Assembly: GCA_026004795.1 (NCBI GenBank) | Contig: BPJV01000009.1 | Location: forward strand, 124,001-188,000 | Reading direction: 5' to 3' | Length of the DNA: 64,000 bases | Origin: Pirellulaceae bacterium | Lineage (GTDB): Bacteria > Planctomycetota > Planctomycetia > Pirellulales > Pirellulaceae | In this document: in pieces, positions 1 through 9,332 of the stretch | Layout: each line of letters starts with the position of its first letter | How positions within the stretch are numbered: position 1 is the stretch's first letter | The notes under the pieces: model-generated | What the model was told of the DNA's origin: nothing | Database searches by the model: none | What the model saw: the letters and a program-made list of their open reading frames with translations, nothing else | Program-made: the position numbers and the translations under genes

Positions 1-1049
1 AAGCGATACCTGGCACTTGGCATCGCACCACTTGAATCCGGCTTTTCAGTGGGAGCAGGCGCCGCTGGTGGTGCAGCCAGTGAAACCAACGCGGCGGCAT
101 TTTCAGCATCTTCCTTCGTTCCTCCGACCACCCGCCTGTAGGAAGGCATTTGCACGACGGGCTGTTGGGTTGCCCCATGGCCTGCCGAACTCTCCCCTGC
201 GGGACCAGATTCTGCTGCCGACGCCTCACGGGCAGAGAAAGCGGTGGGAGGGAACTCATCATTCGCTCTGCCATCGGACAACGTCGCGCTCACAGCCGAC
301 GGGAAGTCGCCGGCCGCGCCAGGGACGCCTGCCGCCTGCGGCCTGTTCGTCGTCGCCCCTTGCTGGTCATCGCTCAGCTCCGACGTGGGAGGTGGCGGTG
401 GCGTCTGCAGACCTGCTGAGGAAGAACGCGTGGCTTGGGGGGGCACGGCCGAAGCATCGACCATGGCGGAGTCGATTTCCAACGCCGCGGCGGTGGCTTG
501 GCCCCCCCGCCGCAGGACCAGTTCGCGGAGGGCGCTTTCCAGCTTCTTCCACTCCTGCCCCTCGCGTTGCTGACATGCGGCCGCAACCCTGGTGGCCAGC
601 ATGCGGAGGTGCATTTCTCCCTCGGAGGTCAGTGCCTCGGGCAGGGCTGATAGACGGTCGAGGAGGAGCCGTATTCGGTCGACCGCTTCGGCAGCATCGC
701 TCTGCAGCCAAACCTCCGTTTTTTCCCGCAGCACGTCATGCGCGGCTAAGGCTACCGCTGGATCGGGATGCGCCAGGGCGTCGACCAGCATCAGCGCTCC
801 GTCGGCCGGCAATTGCCGCGCCGCCTCGATAGCTAACAGAGCTTCAGCCGGATGTTGCGGGTCCGCCAATTGTCGCTGCAGTTCCCTGAGCATCCATCGT
901 CGGCCATGATCCCACAGCAGCCACCCGGCACTGCTTCCCACCATGACCGCCACCAACAACACCTTTCGCCATCCAGGAGGGGCAGGGCGCGGAGCGTCGA
1001 CGCGAAATCGAATCTCGATCGCCGAGTCGCGTCGTTGATGTTCAGACAT
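1..1049 (-). CDS. Membrane-anchored protein of unknown function (3' part outside the window)
   Basis: The minus-strand reading frame opens with ATG at 1049-1047 and stays open to the window edge, so at least 349 codons are seen and the C-terminus is missing. Residues about 30-47 form one hydrophobic segment after a short basic N-terminus, suggesting an inner-membrane anchor with the rest outside the cytoplasm. Residues about 60-170 are alanine/leucine-rich and helical, with spacing like HEAT-type repeats (for example ALMLVDALAHPDPAVALAAH). After that comes a proline/serine/alanine-rich, low-complexity stretch that is probably disordered. I recognise no enzyme motif. Planctomycetes often place such anchored helical-repeat proteins beside sigma factors, but the neighbour is not visible, so no function is assigned. 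The frame is more convincing than the overlapping GC-rich plus-strand frames because of its ordered TM-helix-linker layout. Confidence 0.6.
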   Translation of the reverse strand, partial: MSEHQRRDSAIEIRFRVDAPRPAPPGWRKVLLVAVMVGSSAGWLLWDHGRRWMLRELQRQLADPQHPAEALLAIEAARQLPADGALMLVDALAHPDPAVALAAHDVLREKTEVWLQSDAAEAVDRIRLLLDRLSALPEALTSEGEMHLRMLATRVAAACQQREGQEWKKLESALRELVLRRGGQATAAALEIDSAMVDASAVPPQATRSSSAGLQTPPPPPTSELSDDQQGATTNRPQAAGVPGAAGDFPSAVSATLSDGRANDEFPPTAFSAREASAAESGPAGESSAGHGATQQPVVQMPSYRRVVGGTKEDAENAAALVSLAAPPAAPAPTEKPDSSGAMPSARYR

Positions 1050-1471
1050 CGTTTGCGCCGATTGTTTGTTACCAGATTGCATTGGCCGAATGGTCTCAAG
1101 CCTAGCGGTGCATCACTCCCTCCCGATCTTTTCCCCTCTGATTTCTCGCAGAATGCCCCGTTTGACTCAAGATCAGAATGAAGCCGAATTCCCGCAAAAC
1201 CATTGCGGTTGCCATCACCCAATGGCCGAAAACAACTATCGGCGGTGCGCCATTTCGCCTGTTCCCTCCCTCACCGGCCAGTGCCGGGGTGAATCAGCCA
1301 AACATCGGTCGCCCCTAATCACGGCTTCGGCGCGTCCACAAGCGTGCGCTGCGCGGTGATCACGGGGAGGATTCGGCCTGCCAGCCGGCGCGGACAGGCA
1401 GCGGTGCGTGCTAATTCCAGTGCACAACCGCGGGGGGCGGATTCTCACTCTCGGCAGCTACGGTCATCCCG
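1050..1471. other. Intergenic region between divergent genes
   Basis: About 420 bp between the start codons of two divergently oriented genes. Short frames here have arginine/proline-rich, non-protein-like translations. I see no RNA gene, repeat or convincing promoter hexamers, although promoters for both flanking genes must lie here. Confidence 0.4.
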
Positions 1472-2527
1472 ATGGGCTTACTTCATCGCGCAATGCTAGC
1501 AATGGTTGCTTGCCTACACGGCTGCGGCCTCCTCGTTGCTGGCTTGGGGACCTTAGCGACCACCTTCCCACCGGCGCGCGCTCAACCTCCCGTGGTGGCG
1601 TCGGTCGAATCGGGAAACTCGCATCGCAGCGTGCGTCAAGACGCCGTGGCAGCCATTCCTTTCCATCGGCTCAACCCTGAATTGAGCCAACGCATCGATG
1701 CCATCGTCCGCAACCCCAGCTTCTTCCGTCGCATGCCATCCCAGCGCATCGAATGCGATCCAGCATTGTTCACGCTGCTGGTTCGCCGGCCGGAGATCAT
1801 GGTCAATATCTGGGACGTGATGGGCATCACCAACGTTAGCACCCGGCGGTTGAGCCCCGACACGTTCTTGGCCGACGATGGCATGGGAACCCGGTGCCGT
1901 TGCAGATTGGTGTACGGCACGGGAGAGACGCACATCTATTACGGGGCGGGAGTCTACGATGGTACGCTATCGCCGCGGGAGGTGCGCGGCGACTGCGTCT
2001 GCGTGCTGCACACTCAGGCCGAACAAGACGCCGAAGGACGCTGGTTCGTGGCGGGAACGATGGATGTGTTTCTCAAACTCGACTCATTCGGCGCGGACCT
2101 GATCGCCCGCACGGTAGGCCCTTTTATCGGGAAAACGGCCGATTACAACTTCGTGGAAACCGCCAAGTTCATCAGCGAGATTTACGAACTGTGCCGTCAC
2201 AATCCCCAGGTGGCTCAGTTGTTGGCCCAGCGACTCGACAAAGTGACTCCTGACGTGCGTCGGGAATTCGAGCAAACGGTGGTCCTCGTTGCCTCGCACC
2301 GCTCGGGCGACCTGCCGCCGACCAATTCCTCACCCCAGCGAGAGTCCTGGCGCTCTGTGTCGGGCACCTCTCCGTCACCGCAATCTTCTACGTCCGTGGT
2401 GGGCAACCCCGCACTGGCCGATGCGGAGTTCACTTCCTCGTTTTCGTCCGCCTTCCCCCAAGCGGTCCCGCAAGGGCAGTGGCCCCGCGTGGCACCGCGG
2501 AAGGTGCATCTCTACCTTCGCCGCTAA
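1472..2527 (+). CDS. Secreted protein of unknown function
   Basis: A 351-residue protein. Residues about 5-35 form a hydrophobic signal segment followed by an Ala-rich cleavage-like site (PPARAQPP), so it is probably exported. The mature part begins with a helical region (about 60-130) containing NPSFFRRMPSQRIECDP, then a beta-rich core (about 130-215) with CRCRLVYGTGETHIYYGAG and a cysteine pair in RGDCVCVLH. A helical stretch with TVGPFIGKTADYNFVETAKF and a Ser/Pro-rich C-terminal tail follow. It does not match any family whose motifs I know; my impression is that similar secreted proteins occur in other planctomycetes, but I cannot check. It stands alone: the upstream gene is divergent and the downstream ABC permease convergent. 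Confidence 0.7.
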   Translation: MGLLHRAMLAMVACLHGCGLLVAGLGTLATTFPPARAQPPVVASVESGNSHRSVRQDAVAAIPFHRLNPELSQRIDAIVRNPSFFRRMPSQRIECDPALFTLLVRRPEIMVNIWDVMGITNVSTRRLSPDTFLADDGMGTRCRCRLVYGTGETHIYYGAGVYDGTLSPREVRGDCVCVLHTQAEQDAEGRWFVAGTMDVFLKLDSFGADLIARTVGPFIGKTADYNFVETAKFISEIYELCRHNPQVAQLLAQRLDKVTPDVRREFEQTVVLVASHRSGDLPPTNSSPQRESWRSVSGTSPSPQSSTSVVGNPALADAEFTSSFSSAFPQAVPQGQWPRVAPRKVHLYLRR

Positions 2528-2728
2528 CGGCATCTCACCACTTTCTTTATCTCCCAGGTGCACCTCGCCAGTCAGCTTCGGTGCCCATCGCCAGACTGTT
2601 CCGAGAGCTTCGCTGCAGCGCCATCAACCTCAGCCCCCTTATTGGCCATGGGGCACCGGCCGTGGATGTCTGGTGGTAGTGTCGGGGGACGATCGGACGG
2701 TCGCCTCGATACGGGCTTGAATCGAAAA

Positions 2729-5005
2729 CTAGGGCGTTGTCGCGGCGGTGCAGGGGAGCGGTGGCGGCGTGGCCGGGCGGCGGAAGAGAATAACGAGCGC
2801 GATCACGGAACATGCCAAGCCCACCACAGTCCAACCGGTGGTGTATTCCCAAGTTCCCGCCGAGGAGCGCAGCATCCACGTCAGACGATCGGGAATCGGC
2901 GTACCGTGATGTCCATGCCATGCCATCAGCAGGCTCATCGCATTGTTCATCCCATGCATGATCATCGTGCACCACACCGAACCGGTGCGCCACGCCACCA
3001 CCCCCAGCAGCACGCCCATCAAGGTAGCGGCGATCGACTGTGGCAACAGGTTATGGGTCCAACCAAAGAAGATCGCCGAGACCAGGATCGCCCCCAATCG
3101 GCGCCCGTGACGTTCCAAGCCACTGAAAATGAATCCGCGAAAGGTCAGTTCTTCGCAAACCGCCGGTAGCAACGCCAGCAATCCCACGCACACCCACCAT
3201 GGCTGCGCCATCACGATCCGCTCGAAGTATTGCAACGCCGCGGCCGTTTCCTCCCCGATAGGGAACAGGACGGCTACGCGAGAAGCCAAGAGGCGGTACC
3301 ACGGATGAAAGCCGATTCCCAGGAGGATTGCCGCCGCTAGGTGAGACCACTGCGGTATACGCAACCGCAGCGATTCTCGCAAACTATTGGTTAACAAGGT
3401 GGCCATCAACACGGCCGGGGCGAGTACGATGCCGATCTGCACCACCACCGTGCTGGTCACAATGGAGGGCCAGGAGTTGATCGAGGCTCCGGCAAGCATT
3501 TGCGCGAAAAACATGGCCACCAGGATAATCACTCCGCAGAGCAATGCCTCGGTCGGCGTCGCCACTTCACGTCGATCGCGCCACAGGTGGTGCACCCAGA
3601 GTCGCAGGTTCCATCGCTCGGATTCGCGGAACATGACCGCTTCGCTTTCGAACTGGCGGATGGCCCAGCGAATGGCCAACCAACAACAACCCACGGTGAC
3701 AGCCAACACGACGGGAAGATGCATGGCAGCCTCGGCGTACCGCCCCTCGATCAAACTTCGCACCAGGAAGACAGCACCGCTGACGGGCACCAGGCTGGTA
3801 CTCACACTCAGTTCCAGGCTGGGCATCATCGGCAGGGCCACCAAGGGAAGGGTGACCAGTAGCAAGGGCATCAAATAGTACTGCCCCTCCTTGGTACTGC
3901 GGGCTAGCGCCGCTACGGCCAGAGCCAAGGCACTGAAGAAGGCCGACAAGGGCAGCAGCAGCAGGATCAGCCAGCCAAAGGCATGGACCGGCATCGGCCC
4001 CAGCAACTCGGCAGCACCCGGGGCGCCGTGAGCCACCATCTGCTTGAGCACGATCCCGGCGGTGACGTGCATGCTCAGCAGATTCAACACCGCGGTGGCA
4101 ATACTGAATACGCAAATGGTGGCCAGTTTTCCCCATACGATCTCCTGCCTGCGGGCGGGACTGGAAAGCAGGGTCTCCAACGTGCCCCGCTCTTTCTCTC
4201 CGGCACATAGGTCAATGGCCGGATAGAAGGCGCCGGTCAATGCCCACACCAACATGACGAAGGGCAGCACTTTCGACCACAACATGGCCTTGCGCACTTT
4301 GGGCGGCGCCAGATCGGTGGCTTGGATGGGCAATGGCTCGACGAGCTGTGGACTCAATCCCGCCCGATCGAGCTGGCGAGCCACCCAGCGACTGCGCCAT
4401 CGATCGAGCACCTGTTCCAATCGACGCCGTGCCGTTTGCGATCGATCTCGGGCCAGGTTAGCAATCAATTGCAGCGAGGGGGAACCTGCCGTCGAGGCAG
4501 ACGCCTCCTCATCCTTCGCGTGCGTGGGCCTACGACCGTCACCTTCCTGGCCCGGCTCCTGCGCCGACAACGACATCGGACCACCGGCGGCCAAACGGGA
4601 ACGAAGTTGTTGTTCGAAATCAGGAAATACCAACAAGGCGGCATCGAACCTGTCGGCGGCGATGGCTTGACGGGTAGTCTCCATCAGGTTGGAGACATCG
4701 GCGGCCTCGGCTGGCCATGACCGCACGGTGAACTCGATTCCCCCACGCAACTCGTCCCTTTCCAACTCCGGCACCAGCTTGCCATCGGCATCCACCAACG
4801 GCACGTCGCTAGGCCAATTATCGATGCCGATGATTTCCACCCGCACCGGATAATCGCGCTTGAACTGCGCCATCTGCATCATCAACATCCCCATCAGGGG
4901 ATACAGCAGCAGGGGCAACACGGCAATGGTGAACAGCGTTCGTCGATCCCGAAGCTGGTCCAGCATCTCGCGCTGAAAGATCAATTGTACGTGCCGCCAA
5001 TTCAC
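2729..5005 (-). CDS. ABC-2 permease (NatB-like) fused to CPBP intramembrane protease
   Basis: A 758-residue membrane protein with two parts. Residues 1 to about 470 follow the ABC-2/NatB plan: TM1 near residues 25-45, a large extracytoplasmic loop, then a block of TM helices with AGEKERGTLETLLSSPARR, the typical cytoplasmic loop of such permeases. Residues about 560-740 form a CPBP (CAAX/Abi type) domain with the three expected motifs: EELTFRG (EE at 618-619), FGWTH (H651) and HGMNN (H684). The protein is probably a sodium- or drug-export permease whose C-terminal part is a membrane metalloprotease-like domain. The ATPase gene ends 14 bp upstream, so the pair is co-transcribed. Family membership is clear; the transported substrate is not. 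Confidence 0.88.
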   Translation of the reverse strand: MNWRHVQLIFQREMLDQLRDRRTLFTIAVLPLLLYPLMGMLMMQMAQFKRDYPVRVEIIGIDNWPSDVPLVDADGKLVPELERDELRGGIEFTVRSWPAEAADVSNLMETTRQAIAADRFDAALLVFPDFEQQLRSRLAAGGPMSLSAQEPGQEGDGRRPTHAKDEEASASTAGSPSLQLIANLARDRSQTARRRLEQVLDRWRSRWVARQLDRAGLSPQLVEPLPIQATDLAPPKVRKAMLWSKVLPFVMLVWALTGAFYPAIDLCAGEKERGTLETLLSSPARRQEIVWGKLATICVFSIATAVLNLLSMHVTAGIVLKQMVAHGAPGAAELLGPMPVHAFGWLILLLLPLSAFFSALALAVAALARSTKEGQYYLMPLLLVTLPLVALPMMPSLELSVSTSLVPVSGAVFLVRSLIEGRYAEAAMHLPVVLAVTVGCCWLAIRWAIRQFESEAVMFRESERWNLRLWVHHLWRDRREVATPTEALLCGVIILVAMFFAQMLAGASINSWPSIVTSTVVVQIGIVLAPAVLMATLLTNSLRESLRLRIPQWSHLAAAILLGIGFHPWYRLLASRVAVLFPIGEETAAALQYFERIVMAQPWWVCVGLLALLPAVCEELTFRGFIFSGLERHGRRLGAILVSAIFFGWTHNLLPQSIAATLMGVLLGVVAWRTGSVWCTMIMHGMNNAMSLLMAWHGHHGTPIPDRLTWMLRSSAGTWEYTTGWTVVGLACSVIALVILFRRPATPPPLPCTAATTP

Positions 5006-5019
5006 CGCCTGGCGTCTCC

Positions 5020-5799
5020 TTATCTGCGTCCCATCACCGCATCATCGAGCGTGTGCCGCTCCTTGTCGGCCTGAAGCAATAGCTTGAAAAAAAGCTCCTC
5101 AAAATCCGCTTCGCCGTACCGATCGGACAACTCGGGCAACGTCCCCAGCGCTAACATACGGCCCCGATAGAGGATTCCCACCCGATCGCACAACCGCTCG
5201 ACCTCGCGCATGATGTGCGTAGAAAAAATAATGCACTTTCCCGCATCGCGGAGGCTGGCGATAACCTGGAGCAAGGAACGCGCCGCCAAGATATCCAATC
5301 CCAACGAGGCCTCGTCGAACACCAGTACTGGCGGATCATGCACGATGGCTCGCGCGATGTTGACCTTTTGCCGCATGCCCGTCGACATCTTGGCTCCCGG
5401 CACATCGCGGATTTCATGCATCTGCAACTGATCAAAAACTCGATGCATCCGCTCCTCCAGTTGCGGCGGTTCCAGGCCATACAGTTTGCCGAAATAAGCC
5501 ACCATTTCCCAAGCGGTCATGCGATCATAGATGGCCGTATTGCTGGAGACGAAACCGATGCTATGGCGGACCTCATAGGAATGAGTGAGCACATCGAAGC
5601 CGTTGACCCGCGCCGAACCGGACGAGGGTTGCAAGACGGTGCTCAGGATACGCAGGGCCGTCGTTTTCCCGGCGCCGTTGGGGCCGAGCAATCCAAACAC
5701 CTCGCCCTCGCCGACCACGAAGGAAACTCGATCGAGGGCGACAAACGCCCCCCGCTGCAGATCGGGGTAGGTTTTCGTCAATTCGATTGCTTCGACCAT
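5020..5799 (-). CDS. ABC transporter ATP-binding protein (NatA-like)
   Basis: A 259-residue nucleotide-binding subunit. Walker A is GPNGAGKT at residues 39-46, the signature motif is STGMRQKV, the Walker B region reads PPVLVFDEASLGLD, and the switch histidine is in STHIMREVE. The sequence is most like the NatA/CcmA group that drives ABC-2 permeases. It powers the permease-CPBP fusion encoded 14 bp downstream. A Wzz-type gene lies upstream on the same strand after a gap of 179 bp, so a longer transcript is possible but not shown. Confidence 0.92.
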   Translation of the reverse strand: MVEAIELTKTYPDLQRGAFVALDRVSFVVGEGEVFGLLGPNGAGKTTALRILSTVLQPSSGSARVNGFDVLTHSYEVRHSIGFVSSNTAIYDRMTAWEMVAYFGKLYGLEPPQLEERMHRVFDQLQMHEIRDVPGAKMSTGMRQKVNIARAIVHDPPVLVFDEASLGLDILAARSLLQVIASLRDAGKCIIFSTHIMREVERLCDRVGILYRGRMLALGTLPELSDRYGEADFEELFFKLLLQADKERHTLDDAVMGRR

Positions 5800-5950
5800 C
5801 CGACGCTCGATCCTGCACCAATGATTGTCATGCCACGAACGGTTTCCGCACCCCGCCAGGATGCCTGCCGCCGGTCCTATCGCTGTCCGCCGGACTCTTC
5901 CCGCAGGGCGCTTGTCGACCGTTGGTCGGGCGTGCTTGCCTCATCGCCAT

Positions 5951-5974
5951 GCATCCTGTGTGGCATCCTGTGTG
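5951..5974. repeat. Perfect 12-bp tandem duplication
   Basis: The 12-mer GCATCCTGTGTG occurs twice in direct succession in the spacer just past the stop codon of the Wzz-like gene. It is probably a simple slippage duplication. Confidence 0.7.
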
Positions 5975-5978
5975 GCGT

Positions 5979-7589
5979 CTACGAAAGCTGTCCTTCCAGA
6001 TCGGCAAAACTAACGCGTTGACCGCTCGCTGTCGAGTCGGCCACATGCGGCGGGGTGCGGCTGGTGGTGGAATCGGCAACACCGGAGGCAGAGACCACCG
6101 GATCCTCGGTGAGCGGCCGTGGGGTGACGTCGGCGGCCTCTGCGGCCATGCGATCGCTGGCACGGCGGCCAAACCCACCCGCATAATCGGTGCGACGTCG
6201 ACCGTAGTTGATCGACCCATCGACCGGGGACAGGAGGAACACGACTCCCAGACCAAAAAACAATCCGCTGAACGAAGCCGCAGCGAGGATTGTCGAGCGT
6301 CCTGGTCCCAAGGGGCGCTCCCCAATAATAGGATCGTCGATGCGGGTGATCAGGCTGGAAGTCATCGCCGCGTCGCGCGCCGCTTCGGCCTCGGCCAGCA
6401 CGCGTTCGGCTTCTTGCAACCGTTGGCTACATGCCCGCACCTCGCTGGAAAGATTGGCATAATCGGCACGAATCTGCCCCAGTCGCTGTAGCCGCTCTTC
6501 GTAGGCTTGCCGCTGAGCGTTCAACTTGGCCAGTCGTTCCTCCGCCAGTTGAACCTCGCGCTCCAACGTCTGCACCGCCACTTGCAGTTCGGCGCGCAAC
6601 TGCTGTCGAATCTGCTTCTCCGCCTCCAATGCGGCCACCACCCGGGGATGCGAATCGGTGAAGCGTCCCCGCAACTGGCTGGTTTCAATGGTCGCTGCCG
6701 CCAACCCCTCGCGCAACTGTTTGAGGCCAGGGTGGGATTGCAGCAGTTTACTCGGGGTAAGCAGCAGTTTGTCTGGATCGCGAAACGATTCCACCGCCGT
6801 TCGCAGATCGACCCGCAGTTCGGCCAATTGAAGTTCTGCCTGGCGTATCTCCACCTTGACCATGTCCAGCGCTTGCCGCGTCGAGCTGCCAGCGGCGGTG
6901 GCGTCGGTCAGGCTGCGGAGATCGGTCAAGTCCGCCCCCATGGCGGCTTCCATAGCCCGCAATTGCTCGGTAGCCTCCAGCAGATCTCGCTCGGCGGCAT
7001 CGCGTGCGGCGGCCAGTTCGGCAATCACACCGCGAGCCCGTGCTTCACGAACCTGTTGCATGCGCCGTTCCAAGGCGTCGCACAACGCTTTGTTCAACGC
7101 CAACGCCCGACTCCGGGAACTCTGCTTGACGTCCAGGTAGATCACTTCCGTCGTGCCCAGTTCGGCACCCCGCGGCGCTCGCACCGTGATGCATCGCTTG
7201 GCCAATTCCTCGATCTGTTTGCTCTTCGATACCGACGGCTGCCGCCCGCTGCCGAACAACCCCCAGGAAGCAGTCGGCGGCTCCGGACCGACCGTCTTCA
7301 GAGCGTCTGCAATGACTTGGGGGTTGCGGGCCATCTCCGCCACCGTTTCCTGAGCGGCCTTCATCGCCGTCTGACTCTCGAATCGTCCCAAGCGGACGAC
7401 CGAACCATTGGCCTCATCGCGTATGATCAGACCTTGAGATGCCACCCAAGTGTCCGTCTTCAGGAACAAGACGTAGATCAGTCCCAATCCGGTAAACAAG
7501 ACCGTCGAACCGATCCACAGCCACCGCCACTGCCAATAAACGCGCGCTAGCTCCACCAATTGTCGGTTAGTGATCTTGGGAATTCTCAT
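5979..7589 (-). CDS. Wzz/GumC-type polysaccharide chain-length determinant
   Basis: A 536-residue inner-membrane protein. TM1 is at residues about 25-45 (WLWIGSTVLFTGLGLIYVLF), followed by a periplasmic domain with the Wzz-type start (ITVRAPRGAELGTTEVIYLD) and long coiled-coil segments from about residue 175 to 420. A second TM is at about 440-465 (STILAAASFSGLFFGLGVVF). This TM-coiled coil-TM plan is that of co-polymerases for exported polysaccharide. No C-terminal Walker-type tyrosine kinase domain is present; instead a short Ser/Thr/Arg-rich cytoplasmic tail follows. The flippase-like gene upstream on the same strand (91 bp away) fits a cell-envelope role. The polysaccharide is unknown. 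Confidence 0.8.
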   Translation of the reverse strand: MRIPKITNRQLVELARVYWQWRWLWIGSTVLFTGLGLIYVLFLKTDTWVASQGLIIRDEANGSVVRLGRFESQTAMKAAQETVAEMARNPQVIADALKTVGPEPPTASWGLFGSGRQPSVSKSKQIEELAKRCITVRAPRGAELGTTEVIYLDVKQSSRSRALALNKALCDALERRMQQVREARARGVIAELAAARDAAERDLLEATEQLRAMEAAMGADLTDLRSLTDATAAGSSTRQALDMVKVEIRQAELQLAELRVDLRTAVESFRDPDKLLLTPSKLLQSHPGLKQLREGLAAATIETSQLRGRFTDSHPRVVAALEAEKQIRQQLRAELQVAVQTLEREVQLAEERLAKLNAQRQAYEERLQRLGQIRADYANLSSEVRACSQRLQEAERVLAEAEAARDAAMTSSLITRIDDPIIGERPLGPGRSTILAAASFSGLFFGLGVVFLLSPVDGSINYGRRRTDYAGGFGRRASDRMAAEAADVTPRPLTEDPVVSASGVADSTTSRTPPHVADSTASGQRVSFADLEGQLS

Positions 7590-7680
7590 CAGTATTCTCG
7601 CGGCCGACGGGCCTGTTGAAGGGGTTCCTCAGAACGGCAATTCATGCAACATGGAACCCTAGCTCATCGGCCCACTGCGC

Positions 7681-8760
7681 TTAGGAATCCGTTCGGACCG
7701 TGCACGGGCTTTCGACCGTCCCCACAGCCAACGATTCCGATAATTCCGGTCGTAGCGGCGATAACACCGACTTCTCGCCGCTAAACCGAAACTCGCGTCC
7801 ATGACTGGTCCAATAGAATATCAAACCGATGCCCGCGATCGACAACGTAATCAATCGATAGATGGTAGCGACCAGAATGCCGGAGAAACCATCGGGCAGG
7901 CTCGGAAGCAGTCGAAACATGCCGGCGATGGCCCCTTCTTGATACCCCAATCCTCCCGGAGCCAGAGGCAACGTTCCCGCCGCCATGGCCGGGGGAATGA
8001 TCATGAAGTGTTCGCGGTAACTGGGCGTCTGCGCATAGATGCCAATGGAGATCAAATACATGCTGGTTATCATCAGTGAGTGGATCAGCAGACTGCAGCC
8101 GACCATGACCACCAGCAACCAGGGACACTTGCGCAACAGGCGCACGGCCCGCGCCATTCGGGCCAGCGTCTCACCTGCCACTGGCCAACCGCCTACCCAG
8201 TCGATCAATCGGTCGCACCAATTGCCGGCATACAGCCCCACAACGACTCCCACCAATCCCACCCCAGCAACCAACTCCGCGCCCCGACGGATGGTGACGA
8301 GCACCGGGGACAGGCCATCGTCGGCGAACACCCGGAGACAGAGACTGGCCAAGAGTACCAATCCCAACAACCCGATCGCTCGATCCAATAACACCGACGC
8401 CACCGCCTCGGGACGCCGCTGTGGCTTGTCACGAGCCACCAGGATCGCCTTGAACAGGTCGCCCCCCACACTGCCAAAGGATACGAAATTGAGCAGATAT
8501 CCCAGAAAGCCCAATCGCAAGGCTTCGCGAAGCGAAAACGGTATGTGAAAGGCCCGCACCAACAATCGCCAACGGATAAAACTCAGCATCACGCCGGCAA
8601 GGGCAACGATCTGGGCTGCCAGTAGCAGGTGCCACCGCTTCGGCTGCTCCCAAAATGCTCGATAATCCTCGGCGTCGACGTTCCATAGCAATAGAGCGAA
8701 GAGGGCTGCGGGGAGGATCAGCTTCAACGAAATCGTGATCAGCCTACGCACATCTGGCAC
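7681..8760 (-). CDS. Flippase-like / lysylphosphatidylglycerol synthase TM-domain protein (UPF0104)
   Basis: A polytopic membrane protein of about 359 residues with roughly seven or eight TM helices. Features of the UPF0104/MprF flippase-like family are visible: an early LLAAQIVALAGVMLSFIRW segment, the LNFVSFGSVGGDLFKAIL stretch containing the family's GGD, and the late PLAPGGLGYQEGAIAGMF loop (PGGLG...E). I chose the GTG at 8760-8758 because the hydrophobic N-terminus starts right after it. The frame extends upstream to an ATG at 8964, but that adds 68 Gly/Ser/Arg-rich residues that look non-coding. Members are implicated in lipid or glycolipid transfer; the substrate here is not inferable. 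Confidence 0.8.
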   Translation of the reverse strand: MPDVRRLITISLKLILPAALFALLLWNVDAEDYRAFWEQPKRWHLLLAAQIVALAGVMLSFIRWRLLVRAFHIPFSLREALRLGFLGYLLNFVSFGSVGGDLFKAILVARDKPQRRPEAVASVLLDRAIGLLGLVLLASLCLRVFADDGLSPVLVTIRRGAELVAGVGLVGVVVGLYAGNWCDRLIDWVGGWPVAGETLARMARAVRLLRKCPWLLVVMVGCSLLIHSLMITSMYLISIGIYAQTPSYREHFMIIPPAMAAGTLPLAPGGLGYQEGAIAGMFRLLPSLPDGFSGILVATIYRLITLSIAGIGLIFYWTSHGREFRFSGEKSVLSPLRPELSESLAVGTVESPCTVRTDS

Positions 8761-9332
8761 TCCGTCATCGATCAATCGGATGGTGGGTCTACGTAGCGCG
8801 CCGCCTCGCTGGCTAACCCCGCTTGGACCATCGCTCCCTTGTCCTGCCGCATGCCCACGGCAAATTCCCTGCCAAATCTGGCAAACCTCGCGACCGGCCG
8901 AGCTGTACGTGGACTTCGAGACTACCCCACCAACTCCCCAGCGACGTCCACCAACGGAAACCAAGAGAAGAGGTCACGGCGGACCCCAACCAGCAGGTTC
9001 CGTGAGGATCGGTCTATCGCGGAACCTGAACCGTTTTCTCCTGCGGATCCCCGCTGGGGTGGTTTCTGTAATTTAGCTCACCGGACGTCGCGCGTCGGTT
9101 GCTCTGCCGCACCGGCGGAAGTGTCTTATCAGCACGCGCAATCCGTACAGTCGGCATTGTACACGCCATCATTCCCTGCTGAGCGGTCTAGGCCCGGATT
9201 CCTGCGGTGCCATTCTTTAATTCTTCCGGGCATCTGAGGATAATCGACACAACGCGAAAGTTGAGCAAATTGCCGTCGAGTGCATAGAATAAACTTGACC
9301 TTTTTCTGCAGAACTCGATCTCTCCTTCTCGG
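8761..9332. other. Intergenic region between divergent genes
   Basis: About 570 bp between the flippase-like gene (minus) and the HtrA-type gene (plus), or about 370 bp if the longer flippase start were used. Frames here lack protein-like composition. No RNA gene or repeat was recognised. Confidence 0.35.

Noticed and set aside
17-832. Long plus-strand open frame at the window start
   Set aside because: It lies antisense to the membrane-anchored gene; its translation is Arg/Pro/Ala-rich without domain order, typical for a shadow frame in GC-rich DNA.
2558-3169. Plus-strand frame of about 200 codons
   Set aside because: Antisense to the CPBP part of the permease fusion, which has clear family motifs.
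8990-9100. Possible tRNA-like sequence
   Set aside because: No cloverleaf or GTTCRANNC T-loop could be assembled; no tRNA was found anywhere in the window by eye.
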